Source: Dyadobacter fanqingshengii
GTDB taxonomy: Bacteria > Bacteroidota > Bacteroidia > Cytophagales > Spirosomataceae
NCBI RefSeq assembly: GCF_023822005.2
Contig: NZ_CP098806.1
Span: 6,187,632-6,251,631 of the forward strand
Length of the DNA stretch: 64,000 nt
Direction: 5' to 3'
The notes under the pieces are model-generated. The model did no database searches, was not told the origin of the DNA, and worked only from the letters and a program-made list of their open reading frames with translations. Positions 27,569 to 35,170 of the stretch are shown in pieces; position 1 is the first letter of the stretch; each line of letters opens with the position of its first letter. A program made the position numbers and the translations under genes.

Positions 27569-28120
27569 ATGGCCAAAGTTTCGGTGAATAAACACCAGCC
27601 CGTCTATCAGATGCCTACGAACCCGGCTGCGGTTCGTACAAAAAGATACGCTTTACCCACTAAAAAATACATTGCCCTTGCTATGCGTCACTTTTTTAAA
27701 ACGCAGATGAAATGGGGATTGATACCATTGGCGCTGATCCTGATCAATGCCGTTCTGAACCTCACTGGCGTTTATCCAAATTTGTGGATTTACATTACGG
27801 TATTTGTCGGCGCGTTGCTATATGTGCTGTTTTGGCTGGTCCAGTTTACAGGCATTACGCAGCTTGCCCAATACAAGCCGATGTTTGAGAAGTTCGCTTA
27901 CGAAATCGATAATCGTCAGATCCTGATGAAATTGAACCAGAAAGAGGGCAGTGTGATGAAATGGGAGCAGATATTAGACGCTTACAAGGATAAGGATGCT
28001 TATGTGCTGGTCATTTCAAAAGGCCAGTTTTTATATCTGCCTTTCAGCATTTTTACTTCTGAACACGATATCAAGGTTTTTGAGCGAATCATGAAGCAAA
28101 AAGAATTTTTGAAAGCGTAA
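27569..28120 (+). CDS. YcxB-like membrane protein
   Basis: A 183-residue protein with two transmembrane helices (about 51-68 and 74-96, with LNLTGVYPNLWIY between them). A C-terminal cytosolic domain of alternating strands contains MKWEQILDAYKDKDAYVLV and GQFLYLPFSIFTS, the pattern of YcxB-like PH-fold domains. An upstream N-terminal tail of about 45 basic residues is unusual. The function of the family is unknown. A strong terminator lies directly after the stop and is shared with the convergent DUF1684 gene. Confidence 0.7.
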   Translation: MAKVSVNKHQPVYQMPTNPAAVRTKRYALPTKKYIALAMRHFFKTQMKWGLIPLALILINAVLNLTGVYPNLWIYITVFVGALLYVLFWLVQFTGITQLAQYKPMFEKFAYEIDNRQILMKLNQKEGSVMKWEQILDAYKDKDAYVLVISKGQFLYLPFSIFTSEHDIKVFERIMKQKEFLKA

Positions 28121-28136
28121 TATTCTGACAAAAATG

Positions 28137-28170
28137 AAAAATCCCGGTCTGAACAGATCGGGATTTTTTT
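28137..28170. terminator. Bidirectional terminator
   Basis: An 11-bp stem (AATCCCGGTCT with AGATCGGGATT, one G-T pair) with a GAAC loop is followed by a T-run on the right and preceded by an A-run on the left. It separates the convergent YcxB-like and DUF1684 genes. Confidence 0.85.
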
Positions 28171-28173
28171 GTG

Positions 28174-28794
28174 CTATTTCAATTGCGCCTGCTGGTGGTC
28201 CTTACCGAATTTCTTTTCTCCGGCCGTGATCGCAATGGGCAAATGATTGGGCGCCGGTGGGATAGGGCAATTATAGCCATCACTGTAAGCACAGTAGGGA
28301 TTATATGCCTTGTTGAAGTCCAGCACCAGTTCGCCGTCTTTTATATCAGTGGTTTTGAGATCCAGATAGCGTCCTCCGCCATATGACTCGTCACCATTTG
28401 TTTTGTCTTTAAAGGGAATAAAAAGATAATCTTTATACTTCGCAAGTTGCTGTAAACTCAGACTTCTGTAAACGGTTAATGTCTGTTTTCTCCCGTTGAT
28501 GCGAAATTTAACTCTGCCATATTTGACATAAGTCTTATTTACACCGCTATAGGTGGGCATTTCAAAAGATTGACCCCGGCTTTTTTCAAACTTTGCCACA
28601 ACCCGGTAAGTTGAATCGGGCTCATAGAATTGTAAAAACGGTAAATCGGCTTGTTTTAAGGGGGAGTTAGCTGAACTCAGAAATTCATCTTTGTATTTTT
28701 TTCTGTATTTATCAGTCTCCTTCTTAAAATCCTGCGCACCAGCCAGTGAAACTGTAATCAGCAATAACCCGAGTGTGTTTAAAACGCTTTTCAT
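28174..28794 (-). CDS. Exported DUF1684 protein
   Basis: A 206-residue protein with a signal peptide (MKSVLNTLGLLLITVSLAG, cleavage after AGA). The DUF1684 signature at the C-terminus is clear: an FNKAYNPYCAYSDGYNCPIP core, then NHLPIAITAGEKKF. The family is widespread in Bacteroidota and its function is unknown. The frame is open up to 28863, but the ATG at 28794 is preferred because the signal peptide starts there. A perfect 11-bp hairpin stands 13 bases upstream of this ATG, and on the same strand the collagen-motif lipoprotein gene lies upstream. Confidence 0.8.
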   Translation of the reverse strand: MKSVLNTLGLLLITVSLAGAQDFKKETDKYRKKYKDEFLSSANSPLKQADLPFLQFYEPDSTYRVVAKFEKSRGQSFEMPTYSGVNKTYVKYGRVKFRINGRKQTLTVYRSLSLQQLAKYKDYLFIPFKDKTNGDESYGGGRYLDLKTTDIKDGELVLDFNKAYNPYCAYSDGYNCPIPPAPNHLPIAITAGEKKFGKDHQQAQLK

Positions 28795-28803
28795 ACTTGG
28801 TAA

Positions 28804-28834
28804 AAGTAAATCCGGTAAAAAATTACCGGATTTT
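28804..28834 (-). terminator. Hairpin between the lipoprotein and DUF1684 genes
   Basis: A perfect 11-bp stem (AAATCCGGTAA at 28808-28818, TTACCGGATTT at 28823-28833) with a 4-base loop. Read leftward it is followed by ACTTTTACC. It could terminate the lipoprotein transcript or act as an attenuator in the DUF1684 leader. Confidence 0.6.
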
Positions 28835-28877
28835 ATTAAAAAATATCCAGAAAGCCTAGACACTTAAAATACTGTGC

Positions 28878-29423
28878 CTAATTAGCTTTAACAACTTTGA
28901 TTTTCGACTCGTCGATGTTATAAGCTTTTACAACCGCATTATAGTCGCTGTAATCCACTTGTCCGGCTGTGCGTGCGGCAAAATCGGCAGGGATAATCAC
29001 TACGCGAAAATCCTGATCCCTGGTGTAATCTGCGATTACAGTGTTCAGATTAACAGTTCCGTCCAGGAAGATCGAAAAATCCTGAGCCGTGCGGTCTGTA
29101 TTATAAGTTAGGATGCCGTTGTCAAGAAATGCAGTCTGTGGAAGCAGTCTGTATGTTTTCAATGTTGTTCCGTTCACATCTTCTGTTCCCCAGTTAATAT
29201 ACACCAGCACGGCATCCGATTCAAGCACGTCTACACCAAGCTTTGCATCCGCGAACGTGAGGCCATACTGAAAATCATCTGCGGCAAGAAAGTCCACACC
29301 CACCAGATCGAACGTGGTTCCCACCAGCGCGTCACCCTGCGGTCCTTGTGGTCCTTCGGGCCCTTTGCAACCCTGGAATGCAACAATTACGGCCAGCAGG
29401 AGAGGCATTATTATCTTTTTCAT
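28878..29423 (-). CDS. Lipoprotein with collagen-like motif
   Basis: A 181-residue exported protein with a lipobox (VAFQGC, Cys at residue 19). A short collagen-like run follows (KGPEGPQGPQGDA), then an all-beta domain with no recognised family. Bacteroidota carry many lipoproteins of this make-up, with a Gly-Pro-rich stalk directly after the lipidated Cys, presumably holding the domain away from the outer membrane. It is transcribed leftward toward the DUF1684 gene, with a hairpin between. No SusD-like or TonB-related neighbour suggests a substrate. Confidence 0.7.
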   Translation of the reverse strand: MKKIIMPLLLAVIVAFQGCKGPEGPQGPQGDALVGTTFDLVGVDFLAADDFQYGLTFADAKLGVDVLESDAVLVYINWGTEDVNGTTLKTYRLLPQTAFLDNGILTYNTDRTAQDFSIFLDGTVNLNTVIADYTRDQDFRVVIIPADFAARTAGQVDYSDYNAVVKAYNIDESKIKVVKAN

Positions 29424-29610
29424 GATTTAATAGATTAAGTTGAATTATGGTTTTGTAATATGGTTTTTAGATTGCAGCGCAATAATAAAGTTTAATCCCC
29501 GATCAGCCATTAACAATCCTTAACTAAAAGAGCTGGTGGCGGATAAAGAATGCGCATAGTCTGGAACATGGAAAAGAGGCCATTTATTGCGCGGTATATT
29601 AATTTAATAA

Positions 29611-29642
29611 TTTGCGTAAATCAGCGATGCTTGTTACTTTTC
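29611..29642 (+). promoter_or_regulatory. Candidate promoter for the OsmC gene
   Basis: TTTG at 29611-29614 and TACTTTTC at 29635-29642 are separated by 20 bases, close to the Bacteroidota -33/-7 arrangement. The last base of the -7 box differs from consensus. The start codon is 55 bases downstream. Confidence 0.45.
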
Positions 29643-29696
29643 GTTGAAACGATCCAATTAAGATGGATTTAAATTTAACTCTAAAACACATTTGAT

Positions 29697-30122
29697 ATGA
29701 TTAACCGTAAAGCAACAGCCGTTTGGAAAGGAACCGGTAAAGAAGGAACAGGGACCGTAAGCACGCAAAGTACTGTGTTGGAGAATACCCAATATTCGTT
29801 CAACACCCGTTTCGCTGAGGGCAAAGGAACCAATCCTGAGGAGCTGATCGCAGCCGCTCACGCAAGCTGTTTTGCTATGAAACTTAGCTTTGAGCTCAAT
29901 GCCGCTGGTTTTACAGCAGACGAACTGAATGCAACTGCAACTGTAACATTGGATCCTGCAAAAGGACAGGTTACAAAAAGTGCGATTGACTTGAAAGCAA
30001 AAGTTCCAGGCGTTGATACAGATCAATTTGCGCAAATTGCAGATAAGGCGAAAAAAGAATGCCCGATTTCCCAATTGCTGAATGCGGAAATTACATTGAA
30101 TGCAGAATTGGTTTCAGAATAA
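29697..30122 (+). CDS. osmC: OsmC family peroxiredoxin
   Basis: A 141-residue organic hydroperoxide reductase of the OsmC type. Both redox cysteines are in place: Cys58 in AAAHASCFAMKLS and Cys122 in KKECPISQLLN. The N-terminal RKATAVWKGTGKEGTG and the EGKGTNPEELIAAAH stretch are typical of OsmC rather than Ohr. It reduces lipid and other organic peroxides in the cytosol. A single-gene unit: a 273-base divergent gap stands upstream and a hairpin downstream, facing hemW. Confidence 0.92.
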   Translation: MINRKATAVWKGTGKEGTGTVSTQSTVLENTQYSFNTRFAEGKGTNPEELIAAAHASCFAMKLSFELNAAGFTADELNATATVTLDPAKGQVTKSAIDLKAKVPGVDTDQFAQIADKAKKECPISQLLNAEITLNAELVSE

Positions 30123-30136
30123 CCATGTCTGATCTG

Positions 30137-30170
30137 GTTACCGGGCATCAAGATTACCAGCCCGGTAACT
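30137..30170. terminator. Hairpin between osmC and hemW
   Basis: A perfect 10-bp inverted repeat (GTTACCGGGC at 30137-30146, GCCCGGTAAC at 30160-30169) with a 13-base loop lies between the convergent stops. The T-tract is weak, so this is a probable but not ideal terminator. Confidence 0.55.
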
Positions 30171-31305
30171 AATTTAATTCTCCATCTATAAAAAGGTCGC
30201 TGGATATTCTGTCCGCAAAAAGCTTCCCCGAGTCAGTCAGATACCAGTTATCCGCATCTTCCCTGATCCAGTTCTTCTCAGTCATTTTTTCAAGGTCTGC
30301 ATGATGCGTTGAAAGAAAGGATCTTCCAGACAACATTTCCAGTTTTTCTTTATTCACGCCCCATTTCGTGCGAAGGCCGGTTAGCAAATATTCATTGGTC
30401 TGATCCGCTGGGGATAGCGTTTCCAAAGTTGCAGGAATGATCTGATTTTGAATGGCTTCAAGATAACGGGCGTTGTTGGAAACATTGTATTCCCGGCTGA
30501 CGCCATTGTACGAATGCGCACTCGGGCCAACACCTAAATACGGCCTTTGTTTCCAATACGAGCTGTTATGCATGCTGTAATGGCCGTTTCTGGCAAAATT
30601 CGAGATCTCGTATTGTTCATAACCATTTTCAGCCAATGTTTTCACGAGCATTTCAAATTGCTGCGCCGCATATTCTTCGTCAATAGGCTGGATCTTCTTC
30701 TTTTTAAGCCAGCTTCCAAATGCAGTTTGCGGCTCGATGGTGAGACAATAAGCAGAAATGTGCGCAATGTCCAGCGAAAATGCTTTTTGCATATCCTGCA
30801 ATAAAATGCCGTGATCGGGGGCAGGAATTGCATAAATGAGATCGATGGAAATGTTCTTGATGCCAATTTCCTGTGCAGTTCTCACGCAATGTTCTCCTTC
30901 GTGAGCGGAATGAATCCTGTTCAGGAATTTCAAATGTGGTTCGTGAAAGGATTGTATGCCAATACTCAGCCTGTTTATCCCTGCATTGTAAAATTGCTGC
31001 AACTTCTCCCTTTGCAGATCGTCAGGATTGGCTTCAAGCGTTATTTCTGCGTTAGAAGCGACTGTAAAATGTCGATTGATCGTATTAAGCAACAGATGCA
31101 ATTCCTCTTCGTCCAGCAACGAAGGCGTGCCGCCGCCGAAATAAATGGTTTCAATATCCGCTTTGGGCAGGTAATCTTTCCTTAGGATGATCTCATTGGC
31201 AATCGCCTCAACGACAGCGCGTTTGTTGGACGTATTCGTGCTGAAATGAAAGTCGCAATAATGGCAAGCCTGTCTGCAAAAGGGAATATGAAGGTATAAA
31301 TGCAT
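30169..31305 (-). CDS. hemW: HemW-type radical SAM protein (heme chaperone)
   Basis: A 378-residue radical SAM enzyme with the cluster motif CxxxCxxC plus the following CDFHF (FCRQACHYCDFHF near residue 8). It also shows YFGGGTPSLL, LEANPDD, GIQSF and the C-terminal HemN-like domain. HemW binds heme and inserts it into respiratory enzymes; older annotation calls it oxygen-independent coproporphyrinogen oxidase, an activity this class lacks. The frame is open further upstream, but MHLYLHIPF at 31305 is the natural start. Its ATG shares one base with the stop of the TonB receptor gene (TAATG), which implies translational coupling. Confidence 0.92.
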   Translation of the reverse strand: MHLYLHIPFCRQACHYCDFHFSTNTSNKRAVVEAIANEIILRKDYLPKADIETIYFGGGTPSLLDEEELHLLLNTINRHFTVASNAEITLEANPDDLQREKLQQFYNAGINRLSIGIQSFHEPHLKFLNRIHSAHEGEHCVRTAQEIGIKNISIDLIYAIPAPDHGILLQDMQKAFSLDIAHISAYCLTIEPQTAFGSWLKKKKIQPIDEEYAAQQFEMLVKTLAENGYEQYEISNFARNGHYSMHNSSYWKQRPYLGVGPSAHSYNGVSREYNVSNNARYLEAIQNQIIPATLETLSPADQTNEYLLTGLRTKWGVNKEKLEMLSGRSFLSTHHADLEKMTEKNWIREDADNWYLTDSGKLFADRISSDLFIDGELN

Positions 31306-33377
31306 TATTTGGAATTTTTCTGCCACTCCCAGCCGATCTTGACACCAGCCCACAAATTGTCTTTCGGTGCCCCATTGTAGTAACGGTTACCAAATGCATT
31401 CAGGTCATAACCAAGACTGTAAATGCCAGCGTTCACTTTTTCGGCGGATGCCGACAGTTCGCTGTAAAAATGTTGTCCCCAGCTTTTCTTCCAGCTTACA
31501 CGTGCAATCCATTGATTATAAGGTGTGTTTTCAACCGTGTTGGCATCGTTCAAATAAAATGAGCTTCCGTGCTGGTAAGTAACGAACGCAGCAAAGCCAT
31601 ATCTGAAAAGGGCGTCTACGCCAGATGTTTGTGAAAATTTAGGGATGCCAGGAATTCTTTTGCCACTCAAATCCACGTCTGCTTGCTGAAAACTTTCGAA
31701 AGTATATTTTGTTGCGGTGCCTGTATTCCACAATTTAAGCATGACCGGAAGTTTAGGGTCAGATAAGATGTCATAAGCAATGGTCCATTCCAATCCATTC
31801 TGGCGTGTTTTACCTGCATTGATAAAAAACTCGGCGCCTGCTTCATTCGTGCGTCGAACAATGGTTTCACGCAATCCAAAATGATATAAACTAATTTCCC
31901 CGGTGATCACTTTGCCGGTTTTCCTGATTCCAAATTCCGTATTCATGCCTTTTTCTGCTTCCAAATCCCTGCGGAAGCCACCGGCAGACGGCCGCACTTC
32001 CTGCAATGTAGGAGGGGAGTAACCGCCACTGTATGACGCCACAACCGCCCAGTTCTTCGCTATAACCTTATTTGCCGCAAATCTTGGAACAAATATGCCG
32101 TCAAATTTGCGCTCCTCTTTGCTATATGGCAATGCGAAAAACCGTTCGTACTTGTATTTAAATGTATTGTAACTAGCGCCGACACTTAATGTAAGGTCTG
32201 TAAATACAACTGCTTCCAACTGGCTGAAAACGGAAAGGCTCGTGGTGCGAATGTCTTCCACGGTCTGTTGCTTGTCCGGCTTGCCGCCAATGTTGTCATA
32301 GTTGCGCTGCGCTGATTTGCCATATTGCCATTCGAATCCGGTTGTCCAGCTTGTTTTCACATTGCCGATCTGTGAGCGGTTTTGCCAGATATTCCTGCCG
32401 CCAATGCCATTCTCATCGCGTTTTTCATAGTTTGAAATAAACGGATTGGCAAAATCTGTAAATGTGAGATACAAAGCATTAGACTGCGTCCAGCTATCCG
32501 AGAGCTGCAATGTGTAATTGCCTCCTATTAATGCTAGTTTAGTGTAAATAGCAGCCTGCTGCGCCTCGCTCCCCGGCACCGTCGGGGTAGATTGTCTGGC
32601 CAGTTTCGGGTTGTTTTGATATTGTGCCAGGTTAATGCCGCCCGGCGTTTCATATTTCAAGTCCGAATACATGCCGAGAATGGATAATGTGCTTCGCTCA
32701 CCCAATTTCGAGGAAGAAGTGAAGCGGATCGCATCCCTTACCATATTGCTGTGGTTTCGATATCCGTCCTGCTCGCTATGGCCATATTGTACAGAAATGT
32801 CACCAACCTGGATTGTCGAATTTCTGCTTTGAAAACCATATTTACCAAAACTCACACTTTGCTCGAAGCGGTTGGTGAAATCATTGTCTTGCTGGCTTTG
32901 CAGCAATACAACCCCGCCCGTTCCTGCTCCGTAAATGCTGCTTCCCGGGCCTTTGATCACCTCCATATTTTGAACAGCCCCATAATCCAGCGAATTCAGC
33001 GGCGTGTTTCCGCTCGCATCCGTGAAAGGGATCCCATTCCAGTAAAACTTGACATTACGCACCCCGAACGGCGAGCGGATGAGGCTTCCGCGGACGGAGA
33101 AACGGTAACTTCCTGGTGAGCGCTCTTCCATTTTAACGCCGGGAATTGTATTTACTGCATTAGCCCAGGTGTTAGTCGGAAACCTTTCCAGGGATCGTGA
33201 CGTGATCAGTCCGACCGTTGCTGTGGTGGTAAGCGGGTCCGTTTTTGATTCGAAAGCATTCACAGTAACTTCTTCCAGTTCACGGACTTTCAGTGTATCA
33301 CTTTGCGCTGCGGTTTTTCCCGGATTAACAAAAATTGATATCGATAATAAAAGGCTGGGAATGTAAAATTTGCGCAT
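31305..33377 (-). CDS. TonB-dependent outer-membrane receptor
   Basis: A 690-residue receptor. The signal peptide runs from MRKFYIPSLLLSISIF to about residue 24 (TAAQ). It has no CarboxypepD domain, and a TonB-box-like ELEEVTVNAFES follows at about 31-42. The plug domain includes VNTIPGVKMEERSPG and MEVIKGPGSSIYGAGTGGV. The barrel ends at the C-terminus with WAGVKIGWEWQKNSK. It belongs with iron-complex or other metallophore receptors; the substrate cannot be told. I use the ATG at 33377 instead of the longer frame because the signal peptide begins there. It overlaps hemW by one base, which fits a heme- or iron-linked role (inference). Confidence 0.85.
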   Translation of the reverse strand: MRKFYIPSLLLSISIFVNPGKTAAQSDTLKVRELEEVTVNAFESKTDPLTTTATVGLITSRSLERFPTNTWANAVNTIPGVKMEERSPGSYRFSVRGSLIRSPFGVRNVKFYWNGIPFTDASGNTPLNSLDYGAVQNMEVIKGPGSSIYGAGTGGVVLLQSQQDNDFTNRFEQSVSFGKYGFQSRNSTIQVGDISVQYGHSEQDGYRNHSNMVRDAIRFTSSSKLGERSTLSILGMYSDLKYETPGGINLAQYQNNPKLARQSTPTVPGSEAQQAAIYTKLALIGGNYTLQLSDSWTQSNALYLTFTDFANPFISNYEKRDENGIGGRNIWQNRSQIGNVKTSWTTGFEWQYGKSAQRNYDNIGGKPDKQQTVEDIRTTSLSVFSQLEAVVFTDLTLSVGASYNTFKYKYERFFALPYSKEERKFDGIFVPRFAANKVIAKNWAVVASYSGGYSPPTLQEVRPSAGGFRRDLEAEKGMNTEFGIRKTGKVITGEISLYHFGLRETIVRRTNEAGAEFFINAGKTRQNGLEWTIAYDILSDPKLPVMLKLWNTGTATKYTFESFQQADVDLSGKRIPGIPKFSQTSGVDALFRYGFAAFVTYQHGSSFYLNDANTVENTPYNQWIARVSWKKSWGQHFYSELSASAEKVNAGIYSLGYDLNAFGNRYYNGAPKDNLWAGVKIGWEWQKNSK

Positions 33378-33620
33378 AAAGGTTGAGATGGCTATCAATA
33401 AAATACAAAGCTTAGTATTAAAAGGAATACCAGCAAGTGATATACCACCCATAACCTTTTACGCTAATATCAAGTTCAGGTTAGCAACACCGAATGAGCA
33501 TAATTTTCTACAAACCAAATGCGTGGACGCGTATAGTGGTCTGGTAAGGTTTTTGTAGAATATGTTTTAGAATGACAAACCACCATTGATTAAAAAAGAT
33601 TTAAAATTAAACACCCAGTT

Positions 33621-34079
33621 ATGAAAAAGATCACTCTAATGGTTGCCACAATGCTGACCATGGGCATGCTGAGCCTAACAAGCTGCTCCGAAAAAACAAA
33701 AGACTCTGCTAACGAGACCGTTGAAGAGGCAAAAGAAGATATGGATGATAATGTATCAGAAGCGAAATCGGATATTAAAGAAGCAGGCGATGATTTTGAG
33801 GCGAAAGTGAAAGAGGATAAGGAATCATTGAAAGCGGATATCGATGAGGCTGTTGCAAAACTCGACAAAAAGATAGAAGATGCGGACGCCAAAATGGAAA
33901 AGGCCACTGACAAGGAAAAAGCGAAGTGGAGAGACCGCAAAAAAGAATTAACTGAGGAGAAAGAAGATCTGAAGGCTTCCTGGAAGAATGTTCAAGATGA
34001 AACCGCCGATAAGTGGGATTCATTCAAAGCAGAAACCAAGGAAAAGATCGCAAAAGCGAAAGCCGATATTAGGGATTAA
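33621..34079 (+). CDS. Coiled-coil lipoprotein
   Basis: A 152-residue protein with a lipobox (LSLTSC, Cys at residue 22). A long charged helix (about 25-150) of Lys/Glu/Asp heptad-like repeats follows, with repeating segments such as EEAKEDMDDNVSEAKSDIKE and DIDEAVAKLDKKIEDADAK. It resembles the YtxH or apolipophorin-like small stress lipoproteins of Bacteroidota. No enzymatic motif is visible. It is likely a periplasmic or outer-membrane-attached helical protein. A terminator follows, shared with the convergent CtlX-like gene. Confidence 0.7.
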   Translation: MKKITLMVATMLTMGMLSLTSCSEKTKDSANETVEEAKEDMDDNVSEAKSDIKEAGDDFEAKVKEDKESLKADIDEAVAKLDKKIEDADAKMEKATDKEKAKWRDRKKELTEEKEDLKASWKNVQDETADKWDSFKAETKEKIAKAKADIRD

Positions 34080-34106
34080 TTGTTTTTTATAAGGGTTACG
34101 AATTAC

Positions 34107-34136
34107 AAAAATGCTCCCAATTGAGGAGCATTTTTG
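34107..34136. terminator. Bidirectional terminator
   Basis: An 11-bp stem (AAAAATGCTCC with GGAGCATTTTT) with a 7-base loop lies between the coiled-coil lipoprotein and the convergent CtlX-like gene. Confidence 0.8.
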
Positions 34137-34149
34137 TTTTGTAACGGAA

Positions 34150-35106
34150 TTACTTTCGGGGAAGGTGAATTTCCGTCATCATGCATCGGGCAGACCCTCC
34201 GCCATTTCCTTCAATCACACCCAGGTCCGTATGCAAAATGCGGGCATAATCAGTTAGCGCTTGCCGTTGGTGGCTGGTTAAAGAGTCATAGGCTTGGGTG
34301 GACATGACGAGGAACTTGTCAGATTTGTTGTTACGCACCATCAGCATATTGCCTGCAAAATGCCGCACCTGGTCAAATGTTATTTCAACAATGTATTTCT
34401 TGGTTTCTTCCAGTGCAGCCCGGACCATCTGGCGCTCGTCGGGATCTTTGATTGCTTCCAGGCAAACCACAGCGAAAACATCCCCGACACACATGATCAC
34501 ATTGGTGTGGTAAACGGGCTTGCCATTTTCATCCGAAGCCGAAAAAGCAACGATCTCATAACCCAAAGCCTCTGCAAACGCTTCCAAAACTTCGGGATGC
34601 GTACGCGGTGAAAGGCAGGCATAAGCGATTTTATAGCGACGGTCCAGCACCATGCTGCCGGTTCCTTCCAGGAATTTACCTTGTTCTTCAAAATAACTGA
34701 GGTCAATAATTTCCTCAATTTTGAAATCTTCTTTTAAGCGCTCTATAATGTCCAACCGGCGCTCGGCGCGGCGGTTTTCCGCCATCATAGGATATAGAAC
34801 AACTTTCCCGCTTTGGTGAAAAGACACCCAATTGTTGGAAAAAACGGCATCCGGCCTTAGAATGTCTTCATTGTCATCAAAAACATGAAGATCCACACCC
34901 GCTTTTTTCAACTGATCGATCATCAGGTCAAATTCTTCCTTCGCCAAATCGCCGGCAGTTTCGTGCGTGCTAAGCGCAAACGATGGCTGCTGAAACTCGT
35001 TGCTTTCTGCGGTTTCTGCATTGAAGCCAAATCGCACCGGCCTGATCATCATGATCCGGGAGGTTGATTGGGGCTGAATCTGGGCGGATGAAGTGATAAC
35101 GCGCAT
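34150..35106 (-). CDS. ctlX: CtlX-type citrulline hydrolase (amidinotransferase fold)
   Basis: A 318-residue protein of the amidinotransferase/guanidine-modifying superfamily. Visible landmarks: MIRPVRFGFN and AVFSNNWVSFH near the N-terminal half, LEGTGSMVLDR with the catalytic acidic residue, HTNVIMCVGD with the catalytic His, and the nucleophilic Cys in GGGSARCMMTEIHLP at the C-terminus. This is the pattern of CtlX, reported to hydrolyse citrulline. Lying 64 bases downstream of an arginine-deiminase-like gene on the same strand, it may take arginine-derived citrulline on to ornithine (inference). No carbamate kinase or ornithine carbamoyltransferase gene is nearby. Confidence 0.78.
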   Translation of the reverse strand: MRVITSSAQIQPQSTSRIMMIRPVRFGFNAETAESNEFQQPSFALSTHETAGDLAKEEFDLMIDQLKKAGVDLHVFDDNEDILRPDAVFSNNWVSFHQSGKVVLYPMMAENRRAERRLDIIERLKEDFKIEEIIDLSYFEEQGKFLEGTGSMVLDRRYKIAYACLSPRTHPEVLEAFAEALGYEIVAFSASDENGKPVYHTNVIMCVGDVFAVVCLEAIKDPDERQMVRAALEETKKYIVEITFDQVRHFAGNMLMVRNNKSDKFLVMSTQAYDSLTSHQRQALTDYARILHTDLGVIEGNGGGSARCMMTEIHLPRK

Positions 35107-35170
35107 AGGAGTTTTTGGAAAAATGTCTAACGCAATTTACAACCGAAACGCCGCGAATACAATATAAACT

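Noticed and set aside
30169..31353. Coproporphyrinogen III dehydrogenase (HemN) naming
   Set aside because: The protein is of HemW length and has the HemW-type CxxxCxxC start; true HemN is longer with an extra N-terminal region.
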